DNA from: Neostapfia colusana
Lineage: Eukaryota; Streptophyta; Magnoliopsida; Poales; Poaceae
Length of the DNA: 64,000 bases
Direction of reading: 5' to 3'
Assembly (NCBI GenBank): GCA_030760725.1
Contig: JASWHV010000004.1
Location: 57,379,136-57,443,135, forward strand
Shown here: positions 11,366 through 22,338 of the stretch, one piece after another
Layout: every line of letters starts with the position of its first letter
How positions within the stretch are numbered: position 1 is the first letter of the stretch
The notes under the pieces: model-generated
The model's database searches: none
The model's input: the letters and a program-made list of their open reading frames with translations, nothing else
Told to the model about the DNA's origin: nothing
Position numbers and translations under genes: made by a program

Positions 11366-14300
11366 ATATCTTCCAGCACCTGGATCACCCTCTCGGTTTG
11401 TCCATCGGTTTGAGGGTGATATGCGGAGCTTCTAATCAGCTTGGTGCCCAACGAGGTGTGCAGCTGCTCCCAAAAACGAGCAACAAACAGCGCACCTTGA
11501 TCTAAAATGATTGTCTTCGGAACACCATGTGAGCATATAATCCTCGAGATATACATCTCCGCATATTGCCTTGCTCGATAATGAGTGTTCACCGGTATGA
11601 AATGAGCTGACTTCGTCAACCGGTCAACGATCACCCATATCGAGTCATGCTTCCGGGATGTGAGTGGTAATCCTACGATGATATCCATACTCACATCCTC
11701 CCATTTCCATGCCGGTATCTTCAGATGTTGTAGCGGTCCGGCTTTCTGCATATGATCAGCCTTGACCCGTCTACACGTATCACATTCCGATACGTATTTA
11801 GCGATTTCCCTCTTCATCCTTGTCCACCAAAATTTCTGTTTCAAATCTTGGTACATCTTGTTACTTCCGGGATGAATGGAAAACTTCGACAGGTGGGCTT
11901 CATCCAAGATCTTCAGGAGTTTCATATTGCGCGGTACCACTATACGGTCATTGAACCATATTGTACCATTCTCATCCTTCCAGAAACATTTCACTTCTCC
12001 GTTGTCTAGTCTTCTCCGTATGTGAGACATACCTTTGTCTCTTCTTTGAGCCTCAACAATCTCTTCACGGATTGTTGGAATGAGAGCGAGATTATAAAGC
12101 ATGCCATACGGAATGACACGGAGACTTGGTTCTTCATCTTCCAACCCAGCAGCCGCCAAGTTGTGAACGTGGGCTTTCCGACTAAGCGCGTCGGCAACCA
12201 CGTTGGCTTTACCTGGATGATAGTGGATCTCAATTTCATAATCTTTGATGAGCCCCAACCATCTCCGTTGTCTCATATTCAGCTCCTTCTGCGTGAAGAT
12301 ATACTTCAAGCTTTTATGGTCAGTGTAGAGGTGAACAAGATTACGAAGCAGATAATGCCTCCACATCTTTAACGCCAACACCACTGCAGCAAGCTCAAGA
12401 TCGTGAGTTGGGTAATGCTGCTCGTGGTTTCGCAGATGACGAGACCCATAGGCGACTACACGCCCTTCTTGCATCAGAACACAGCCGAGACCGATGCCGG
12501 ATGCATCACAGTATACATCAAATGGCTTCGTCGTGTCCGGCTAAGCAAGAACTAGAGCTGTTGTGAGACGTTTCACCAAAGTTTTGAATGCGGCTTCACA
12601 TGCTGCATTCCACATGTATTTTGTGCCTTTTTTCAGCAGCTCTGTCATTGGTTTAGCAATTTTTGAGAAGCTCGGAATAAACCTCCGATAATACCCCGCT
12701 AAACCTAGGAAACTTCGGACCTCGTGGACTGATTCGGGAGATTCCCACTTCAGCACTTGTTCAATCTTGCTGGGGTCCACGGCAATACCTTCTGCTGATA
12801 TAATATGGCCTAGGAAAGGCACTTGATCAATTCAAAATTCGCACTTGCTGGACTTGGCATATAATTGGTGCTCCAGCAACCGTTGTAGCACGATGCGCAG
12901 ATGTTCAGCATGCTCATCTTCAGATTTGGAGTAAACCAATATGTCATCAATGAATACTACGACGAACTTGTCTAACTCTGGCATGAACACAGAATTCATC
13001 AAGTACATGAAATGTGCCGGAGCGTTTGTTAACCCAAATGACATGACGAGGTACTCATAGAGTCCGTATCTCGTCGAGAAAGCTGTCTTCGGTATGTCCT
13101 CCGGTCGGATTTTGATTTGATGATATCCCGACCGAAGATCCATCTTCGAAAATACCTTTGCACCCACAAGTTGATGAAACAGGATGTCGATGCGGGGCAA
13201 AGGATACTTGTTCTTGATCATGACAGCATTTAGAGGACGGTAATCAACACATAGCCTTATTGTTTCGTCCTTCTTCTTAATGAACAGCGCTGAGCAACCC
13301 CAAGGTGAAGAACTTGGCCGTATGAAACCCTTGCTCATGAGTTCATTCAGTTGCTCTTTCAACTCCGCTAGCTCGTTAGGTGCCATCTTATAAGGCCTTC
13401 TTGATATAGGAGTGGTTCTCGGCGCCAGTTCAATCTTGAACTCGACGTCCCGTTCGGGCGGCATGCCGGGTAAGTCATTGGGAAATACGTCAGGATAATC
13501 ACGTACCACCAGAATATCTTCAAGTATAAGTGCTTCTGTGTGGTAGGCCTCTACCATATCTGGATCTTTGCTGTCTAAAAACAGTGTGTGCTGTCCGTGA
13601 ATCGGCGAGTCAATCTGGACAGTCCGGTTACCGATATGGAGAACGGCACCGTTACGATTTAACCAAACATCCCCAATATAATGTCTATCTTGTGCCTATC
13701 CAACATAATCAGCGATGTTGGGTATATTTTCCACCCAAACACAAAGCTGCTCGGGACACAATCTGATTGGCAGAGATATTTCCTCCCGTTGAACGTATAA
13801 GGAAATTCGTTGTTGAAGTATTGGTGGATAATTGGTGCTGATCCACGCCTGTTTTACTGATAAAATTGTGGGTTGCACCAAAATCAAAAAGTACCAACAC
13901 GGGCACGTCTTTGAGAGTAAACATGCCCGCTAACACTGGTGCTCCCTCCGGGATATCCTCAATAGCAAGATGTTGCGCACTCCCGGATTGCAATGCTGTT
14001 ATGTTGACTTGAGAAGGTGGCGGCATACCACCTGATGATGATGGCTGTCTGGTGTTCACCAACTTCTCCCGGCATTCCTGCCTAAAATGCCCAACACGGT
14101 GGTAATAAGAACACGGAGGTTTCCCCGGTCCTTCTTGACTTGTGGTTGAGAGGTTGATGTAATTGGTTGCAGCAATGATGTGACAGGTGTCATTCGTTGC
14201 TGCAGCAATGGTGTTGCTTCAAGACAAGATTCTTGAGCAGGAAATCTGTACGGAGTTGATCTTACTGGTGCTTGCCATATCTCATCGGATGGTGTGTGAT

Positions 14301-15099
14301 ACACCACACGGTGCTTACGAGGAACAACTGGTGTGTCTTCTTGCACATCATCCCGGTCCCTCTTCTCTGCTTGACACTCAAGTGTCGCTTGTTCTTGCAG
14401 CAGGGCAGCACTGATCAACTCGGTGTAACTGCCTTGATTGAACAAAGCCAACTTATCTTTTAATATGGCACTCAGGCCATAGAAGAAGTAGTCACACCTT
14501 GCAGCTTCACTCGTCGTATAAGCAGGAGCATATTGTGCCAAAAGGTTGAACCTTTTGACGTACTCGAGGACACTCATGTCCCCCTGCCTCAAGTTCCTAA
14601 ATGCTCGCTGCTGTTCCTTGATAAAACCCATAGGAATGTGACGAGCACGGTATGCTTTACGAAATTCCGTCCATTCCACTTGATGGCCTTCCGGAACGGT
14701 GGTGAGATAAGCGAACCACCAATTTCCGGCAGCTCCATGGAGCTGTTGAGCTGCAAATAATGTCTCCTTATACTCATCGCACTCAAACACTCCAAACTTG
14801 GACTCCATAACCCGAAGCCACTGATCAGCTTCCACTGGTTCGTTGGCTTCCGTGAAAATTGGCGGTTGTGTCGCCAAGAAGTCCAAATAGGTGTTCCGAG
14901 GTGGAACATCCTGTTGTGCACGTTGGAGTAGGCCCTGTTGTACCAAGGCTTGGGGCAGTCTCGTGTTCTCTTGACTTGACTCGACCATCTGAGCCATGAT
15001 ATCTGCCCATACCGTTGATGGCGGTGCCCGTGGTGGAGTCGAGTCATTATCGTCTCGGCGAGAACCTTCAGCCTGACTCGGAGAATGACTACGCACCAT
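11366..15099 (-). pseudogene. Element B gag-pol polyprotein, truncated and degenerate
   Basis: Gag starts at the ATG 15099-15097 (MVRSHSPSQ) and runs about 347 codons to 14056. A frameshift near 14130 scrambles the zinc-knuckle region. Protease is in another frame (14062-13709) and its DSG motif reads DFG, a Ser-to-Phe change at the active site. RT resumes after a second frameshift (13557 onward) with FIDD intact. Stops interrupt it at 12834-12832 (Trp to stop) and 12543-12541 (Gln to stop). RNase H and integrase (12474 to about 11366) keep YTDHKSL, CDTC and SMDIIVGLP. Coding similarity ends just after QTERVIQVLEDI; the frame that follows reads into fragment X and is not integrase. Confidence 0.92.
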
Positions 15100-16630
15100 A
15101 CTGCAAAAGTATAATTTTGAGGGGAGTCAAAACTTGATCTCAGCAGTATGTGAAAGTATGTAAAACATGAACATGCTAAAACTTTATGAAAGCATAACAA
15201 AATTTCATGTGTACACATCTTTCTAAAGCCAACATATTCCGTCCCTCATTCTGTCCAGAACAGACCTTTCTGTACTTAACCCAGAATTTGATCCAGTTAC
15301 TAGCATTTTCATAACTCAAGTTGAATACCAAAGTTAAAGTTAACTTCAGTACCTTTTCAACCAGTACTCACATGCCTCTGGATCATCCCTTAACCAGAAG
15401 TAATGATCGTTCAAAGTTGACAGAATTTCTGGATAAATTTTGCCAGCACCTCCTTTGTATGTGGCTGTTTTCATCACAGTTTTACATACAAACGGGGTAC
15501 AATTCTAAACAAACTATGAACTACAAAATCGTTGCAAGTTTCATAAAATTTCCAACGGTGTATCATATGACCCTTAGAAAGTTTTCTATAAATTGTTATG
15601 GCCAATTTACAGAAACATCCAGAGAAGTTTGGAGCTACTCTGTTTTCTAAACAGTTTGCATTCATCTGTACATTGAACCAAGTTGGCGTCTGATTTTGCT
15701 CTGGAGGTCTACAGAAAAGATTTAGAGCACTGAAAAAACTTTCTAGAACTGTATTATTCACCTTCATTGGGTCAATATACACAGAGTTATGCTCTGTCAA
15801 ATTCCAGCAAAAATTTCTGCCAGAACAGAGCACTCTGTTTTCTGATTAAAAGAAGCCTAGCAATTCTCTTCTTTGAAACTTAGTCCAAATGAAGAGCTCA
15901 GTAACTAATACGTGCTTTCCACATCAATTTTTAATTTTGAAAGTTATTCATGAGTGATTTCTTCATAGGAAAGAATACTATTAAGTGTAGTACGGTGACG
16001 ATGCACCGTAAGACATATGACGGTACTACATTGCCTCACCAAAGAAAAACTTAACCGGATTACACCGGCATATACGTATCATTAGATGGCACTAAAACGT
16101 CACTGGCAAACGTGTTCTACATGCACTAAGGTTTTCGTGGTTAGCACCTACATAAGCCACACTCAAATATCAGGCCCGGCTGCACACCGAACCCGGTATC
16201 CATACAGTTCGTACACCCGGCCGTCATCACTCGCCCAGGTGTTCTCAAGCCAAACACGCCTTGAGCTACGTGTTCACATTACTGACCACGTGACGGGGTC
16301 TCCCAAATTGCACCACTTACGCCAGGGACAGACGTTGCTCGAATACCCCAAACGACATGAAGGGTCGTAGAGGATACTAAAGCGGGTCGGGTTACCTGCC
16401 ACTCGTGAGGCTCCACCCTTCAGCTTGTGCGCACTGGTGGACAGCGCATACGTGCACCCCCCAAGACATAAACGTCCTGAGATGCACGGTTTTCCAACAT
16501 AACAAATAGGTTAGCTTGCCACCTTCATATTATGCTAATAATAGTCCTTGTGTGGGCCTAGTACCGTTATCTCACCGTATCCTAAATTTTTAACATAATA
16601 TGATGCTCAATCCGTGTGCTATTCCCAACG
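15100..16630 (-). other. Element B 5' leader
   Basis: It is collinear with the element A leader and has no convincing sense frame. A donor-like CAG|GTAACC sits on the minus strand with the cut between 16396 and 16395. CTTTTGCAG ends at 15101, one base before the gag ATG. The candidate intron would be 1295 nt, nearly the same length as in A. Confidence 0.6.
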
Positions 16631-16711
16631 CAGCTCTGATACCAGCTGAGACAGCCCTCTGGTATCAACTGTGACAGGGCTCTGGCACCACTCGTCACAG
16701 CTCTGATACCA
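16631..16711 (-). repeat. Array of four primer-site-like units
   Basis: Four units start at plus-strand 16631, 16652, 16675 and 16698, with spacings of 21, 23 and 23 bp. Each begins CAG and contains a CTCTG core. Units 1 and 4 carry the perfect complement of TGGTATCAGAGC (GCTCTGATACCA); units 2 and 3 are diverged. Unit 4 lies three bases from the LTR boundary and would be the functional site. Element A has only one unit at this position. Confidence 0.75.
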
Positions 16712-16714
16712 TGC

Positions 16715-19700
16715 TGTGGGGGACAGGACCTCGTCGGGTGGTGCCGTGATATGCGGCACCCAACTGACTCGGGTCGAAGAAACACATCACATTACATGAA
16801 TAGTTTGCGGAAGCGTACAAGAATGTTTTACAAATAGTTATATCAGAGTAAGCTACAACGGAAGACTATCTCTCTCACGATTCATCTCTATTTTAGCAAC
16901 AAAGAAATAGTCCAGCCCGCAGACTGTCTCTTACTAGCAACACGAAGAACAATCTACAGCGGCGAGAATGCTCTTTGAGTAAACGCTTGGAGGTTCCCGA
17001 GTCTCACGGCATCCCTTCTTTTAAGCACGAAGTCAAATACCTGAAAAACAACTCGGATAGCATCCGTGAGCATTACGCTCAGCAAGATTTAACCGTCACC
17101 CTAAACATGAAACTCTATGTGAGGTTATAAATCTAAAATAGGATGGCATAAGCATAATTAAACTCGCCTAAAGGTGAATCTTTACTTTCATGTATTAATT
17201 GCAGCATTTTAATTAACCTTGGGCACACCACATCGCGAGTCCACAATCAAACAAGAAACGCTTTCCCCCGATGTAAATTGCTCATGGCATAAAATAATCG
17301 AGTTTGCACTAGCCTATTCATCAAGATCCAATACAAAGCTAGTATGATACTTCACATCTAAATAATTAGTTCCTTTCTCATGCAAGTTTTTACTACGTCA
17401 CGACTGTGAGAACAAGTATGCTCGGTCCATTCCGCGAGGGACGGTGATTCGAATCAATAACACCCGGACTACATGACACGTATGCCCGTACTCGACGTTG
17501 CCTACAACAACCATCACTGACGTCGTACGTGGCAGCCTTTCCCCCGTTTCACCTCCGCTGAATCGATCAAGTCGCCCCGTACAGTAGCCACTCCCATGGT
17601 GCACCTGCCGACGTGAGGTGTCATGAGAATGTTCCCCACATTCTGCACACCGGCGGTCCGCCCGAGGCGACCCAAAAAGTCCCAACGACGGCTTCCTGAG
17701 GTACATCGGTTTACTGGGTCGCATATAGCCAGCATGAGTCCGGTACACAACTCAAACTTGTTCGACAGGGCCGCATACAGATCGGTCCTTGAACGACATG
17801 GACAGGTCTATAGCACCCAGGCCCCTATGTCCTGCTGCCCTTACAACCTTCTGGTCTCAACTTTAACTTGCTAATTCATTTATGAACCAATGCCGTATGC
17901 CCCTGTTGTTCCTAAATCTGCGAGTAGCATCTCACCACTCGACTTCTACCGAACCGTACTTAAGCATGGCAGTTCTACATGGTGAAAGACACCTACCCAA
18001 TACTCCATGGGTCATTTGGCTACCTAATGCACAGTTCAAATCTTAACCAAAGGTGAATATAAAATAAAAACTTAATAACTGTTAAATGCAAACCGGAGCT
18101 TGCCTGTTTTGCATGGTAGTCGTATATAATCAGTTAGTGTCCTTGTTGATCCACCCTTGACTCTCCGGAGCTTGAGCCACTTCAATGAATCACTCCTCTG
18201 AATCCCCTTCGTTGTGGTTCCTATTGAAATGCATATGCACATGTTTTATAGAATGTAATGGAAAGAAGTTATAGAATGAAGTTCTTAGGAACAGAGGTTG
18301 TGTGGAAAAGCCAAGAATGGCTTGGGTTGCCTCTGTGGTGCAAAGAAACAGAATTGATCTACTTGATTCTAATGTCTTAGCTGTATACAAACTACTTTCC
18401 CCTAATGAACATAATAGATGAGCTGAAAAGATTTGAGTGCAACTTAAGAACAAGAACTCCAATGGCATCAAAACTTTTACAGCAGATTCTATACTACCTA
18501 AGAATTTAGCTTGCCAAATTGCAGCTAAGGTGGAATTAAATTGTGTTCTTCATAATTCTCAAAATGTCTCTTATGTATTTTCACATACACATAAGTATGG
18601 AGAATAAGCACAGGGAGTTCTAGGGCTCAACTTGAGCTGAAAATTTACATGTGAGTTATTGATCACATGAGAGTAATCTGGCCCAAAATTCAGACCTTTT
18701 ACTTAAGTAGTTCTTCCAGAACAATTCTTTAAGCATTTCTACTCAAAAGAATTAATTTTGTGGTAATGTGCATTTTCATGCTCACTTAAGTGAACTACCA
18801 TTTCAAGTATGTCTCAGAGAGCTTGCATAAATTTTCCTTTGATTTTGGAGCTATGGATTGCTCTGAATAGATTATATAAGTTGGAAACATTTTCTGAAAA
18901 TGTTTCTGGACCCTTATGAACACAGCATCTTGTATTTAGCAAATTCCTACTCAAATGATCTTCAAATGAGCTGAAATTTTGCTATAAGGTCGATACTATG
19001 CTAAAGAATATTCTGGGAAAATTTGGAGATTTTTGGATAAACCAAACTCCCTCAATAATTCTTTTTCAAAAAACCTTTAAACAATTCCCCAGAATATAAT
19101 ATTGACTTTCATTCAAATCTGAGTTCATATTTGGATAGAACTCTGAAAGATGAATTCAACCCAATTGGAATCACTCAAATTGGAATTGTTTTCCTACTGA
19201 AAATTCGGCTGGACCCACTGTTTTAAATCCCAGCCAATCAGGATTGGGCCAAACCGGGGCCACAGCTTCCCAGCGCGCCAACACACTGGATCCCAGCCAC
19301 AACTGATCACGGGTTTAAATTTTCTGCTGCTAACAGACGGGGCCCACCTGTCGTCTTCTTCCTTCGGCTCCCCTCCCGTGCCCGCGCGCTCCCCTCGCCG
19401 GAGCAAACAGATGCTCGCTGGACCAGCGTTCCCGGCCACCATTTGAACTAGGATTCGCCGCCAGGGGGTTTAGGGCACCGAGGAACACGATGGTGGTTTC
19501 TGCTTGGGCTGCCGGTGGCCGGAACCAGCTCAGCGACGTGCGGCGGCTACTGTGGAGGTTCGGCAGCGTCGGCTGATGTTTCTAGCTCGCCAAAACCTGT
19601 GCCGACGAGCTCTACAGCACCAGCGCAGCTCCAGGAAGATCGGCAGGGTCTCAAACTCGCTTGGAAACGGCCGCAGGTGGGTTTTCATCAGGCGACCGAA

Positions 19701-20954
19701 TGGGTCCGCCATGAACACCCTCTGTAGAGCTCGAATTCCGTCGCTCTGAGGCGTTTTCATGCGCTGCATACTAAAGAAGAAATGACCGCCGGCTAATCCA
19801 GCGTCTATCTGCCAAATTTGATGAGTTAAGGAGGATCCGAGAGCAAGAATTCGAGGGAACCGTACCAGAAGCTCGGGATGAGGCCGCCGGAGCAAAACTT
19901 CAAAATTCACCGTCAATAGCTTACGGCATGGCCTGAGCTTTGGGTGAGAGCAGCACGGTGGCCGTGTGCTCCCGTTGCCGCCCTTGCTTGGCCGTGAAAA
20001 CCACTGTGGCGAGCTGCCCACGTGCGCCTGATCGGCGTCAGACGTTAGGTCACCTCTGTGATGGCTGTTCTCGGGCTCGGGTGGCCGAAGCTCGCTTGCT
20101 TGCGGGTCAGGGAGGTGGAGGCCGAGCTCGCGGCAATGTTTAGCAGCTCAGGGGAGGGAAAAGTGCGGTGTTTCTTCGTTCCCCCGGTGGAACCGAGAGC
20201 GAACGTGAGGAGCTGGCTCTGTTCAGTGTCGCCCGTGAGGAGAAGAAGGCAAATGCTGTCGGCTTGGTCCGAGGAGGGAGGGATCACGTTGCAGAAGCGG
20301 TAAGAACCGACCCCGGGGCGCCAGCGCGTGGAGGCGGGCAGCAGGAGCTGGCGCCGGCAAGCTGCTCGGTGGCGCCCATGATCTGTTCGGTGGAATTGCC
20401 CACTGAGGCGGAGACTTAGGGTGCAAGGCACACCTTTTAGCTCTATGACATGTGGGTCCCACTCCACATATACCTCCCAAATATCTTCTCAAGCTGATCC
20501 TCTTAATTCCCACAATTCTGAGTTTTAAAAGGTGTGTTAGAATTTGCATCCTTCCAATTCAGTTTGAATTTGCTTGCCAAATTTGAATTTGGTTGAAGTT
20601 TGCAAATTCTTCTCTTTACTCCTTTTTGAGCCCACCCTACAAATGGAAAGTTTGTGATCAAACTTTTCCCTACAAATTCCAACTATATGGCTGCAAGTTT
20701 ATTCAAAGTTTTTGGCCACCACATGTGTGAACTTTGAATTTCAAATCTGATTTTTAAACTTGCATGCAAAGAGGTATTTAACTTCTTATTGGTTCAACAC
20801 CTTTAAATAAAAATGTGAGCCTCATTTTGGATGCTCATCCATGTATTACTTTGCATGAAGGAAAAGTTTTAGCAAGTCCCATTTTTCATGTCTTTGCCAC
20901 ACATATGAACTCAAACCTTAGTTTTTATTCATACACATTTTTGGGACTTTAACA
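16715..20954 (-). repeat. Element B 5' LTR, full length
   Basis: This is a 4240-bp LTR with plus-strand edges TGTGGGGG and TTTAACA, collinear with LTR A. Landmarks are a 7-bp U5 hairpin GGTGCCG...CGGCACC at 16740-16760, an AT-rich middle, a GC-rich block (about 19340-20400) and GTGGGACCCAC at 20452-20462. It has no partner LTR in the window, so the insertion cannot be dated from it. Confidence 0.9.
19530..20021 (-). other. 163-codon open frame in element B LTR
   Basis: This is the longest unbroken version of the frame shared by LTRs A, B and E. Matching pieces in E2 LTRs, in the same frame, are PPCCS, FxxLLRRP, IDAGLAG and the terminal FxTLxxFLE. In E the FLE codons are followed by GTACGC, a donor-like site; here the same position reads GAGCTGCGC, so no GT is present. 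It could be a real LTR-encoded exon or a chance frame in conserved GC-rich sequence. I do not recognise a known domain. Confidence 0.3.
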
Positions 20955-22136
20955 GATGAAGAGGGGGATTGCTAAATACGTATCCGAGTGTGATACGTGT
21001 AGACGGGTCAAGGCTGATCATATGCGGAAAGCCGGACCGCTAAAACCTCTGAAGGTACCGGTGTGGAAGTGGGAGGATGTGAGTATGGATTTCATCGTCG
21101 GATTACCACTCACATCCCGGAAGCGTGACTCGATATGGGTGATGGTCGAACGGTTGACAAAATTGGATCATTTCATACCAGTGAACACTCATTATCGACC
21201 AAGGCAATATGCAGAGTTATACATATCAAGAATTATATGCTCGCATGGTGTTCTGAGGACTACTGTTTCAGATCGAGGTGCACTGTTCGTTGCTCGGTTT
21301 TGGGAGCAGCTGCATGCCTCGTTGGGCACCAAGCTGATTATGAGCTCCGCATATCACCCTCAAACTGATGGACAAACTGAGTGGGTGAACCAAGTGCTTG
21401 AGGACATGTTGAGAGTGTGTGCATCCACCACGGTAAGAATTGGGATGATCACTTACCGTTGGCGGAGTTTTCATACAACAACGGGTATCAAGCAAGTATT
21501 AAAATGCCACTGTATGAAGCTCTCTACGGCCGTAAATGTCGCACTCCGCTGAATTGGTGTGAGTCCGGCGAAAGAGTACTGTTCGGGGTTGATCTTGTTA
21601 ATGAAGTCGAAGACCGAGTTTGGTTGATACAAGAAAATTTGAAGGCTGCGCAATCCCGACAGAGGAGCTACGCTGATCAAAGGCGTAGGTCATTGCATTT
21701 TGACGTCGGGGAGCACGTGTATCTTTGTGTATCTCCGATGAATGGAATTCACCGGTTTGGTGTAAAGGGGATACTCGCTCCCCGCTTTATAGGTCCTTTT
21801 TCTATCACATAGAAGTGCGGACCCGTAGCCTACCGGCTGGAACTACCGGCAAGTTTTGCGGGTGTCCATGATTTGTTTCATGTTCCACAGCTGCGGAAGT
21901 GCCTCAAATTTACCGCTGCTGTCCGCACCGAGGAAATCGACGAATTGAAACCGGACCTTACCTACACCGAGCGCCCGGTTCAGATTATGGATGAAAAGAC
22001 CCGGGTAACCCGGAACCGGATGATAACATTTTTCAAGGTGCTGTGGAGTAATCATACCACGGAAGAGGCAACGTGGGAAAGTGAAGATTACCTCCGCACC
22101 AATTATCCAGAACTTTTTGCTTTATACAGTTTGTAA
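20955..22136 (+). pseudogene. Element C integrase C-terminal part and chromodomain
   Basis: It begins inside the integrase zinc-binding domain, just before CDTC (20990-21001), and lacks the upstream His pair. The catalytic motifs SMDFIVGLP, SDRG and QTDGQTEW remain, the last with Trp where relatives have ERV. A 1-bp deletion near 21422 shifts frame, and a TAG at 21810-21812 interrupts the GPF module region. The chromodomain (about 21960-22120, ending NYPELFALYSL) is intact in sequence and closes with TAA at 22134-22136. It is non-functional. Confidence 0.9.
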
Positions 22137-22187
22137 TTACCTCTCCCATCTCGTTCTTCTTGTGTAATCTTCGGACGAGATTCTTTT

Positions 22188-22200
22188 AAGGGGGGAGGAA
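22188..22200 (+). other. Element C polypurine tract
   Basis: AAGGGGGGAGGAA directly precedes the LTR start TGTAAAAGTC at 22201. The upstream inverted repeat seen in other elements is present but imperfect here (ATCTTCGGACGAGAT). Confidence 0.9.
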
Positions 22201-22320
22201 TGTAAAAGTCCCAAAAAATGTATATGAATAAAACTTAGGTTTGAATTCATATGTGTGGCAAAGTCATGAAAAATGGGACTTGCTAAAACTTTTTTTTCAT
22301 GAAAAGTGCTATATGGATGA
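22201..22320 (+). repeat. Element C 3' LTR, first 120 bp
   Basis: It aligns with the start of LTRs A and B read in element sense (TGTAAAAG, then CTTAGGTTTGA, TGTGTGGCAAAG, GGACTTGCTAAAACTTTT). Similarity stops at about 22320. Confidence 0.85.
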
Positions 22321-22338
22321 TTGCGAGGAGCCACGCCC

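Larger units (their letters stand above)
11366..20954 (-). mobile_element. Element B: Ty3/gypsy chromovirus, 3' end and left LTR missing
   Basis: It has the same family features as A: LTR terminus, Met primer site and polyprotein. It retains the 5' LTR (16715-20954), primer region, leader and gag through mid-integrase. The integrase C-terminus, chromodomain, polypurine tract and 3' LTR are absent, replaced at about 11366 by fragment X. The right LTR edge abuts plus-strand integrase of element C at 20955, so B or its complex probably inserted into C. Confidence 0.88.
20955..22320 (+). mobile_element. Element C: 3' part of a plus-strand gypsy element
   Basis: Integrase and chromodomain sequence is followed by a polypurine tract and the first 120 bp of an LTR (TGTAAAAGTCCC) of the A/B family. 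The 5' part is not in the window and was probably displaced by insertion of the A/B complex at 20955. The LTR is broken at about 22320, where sequence of element D begins. Confidence 0.88.
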
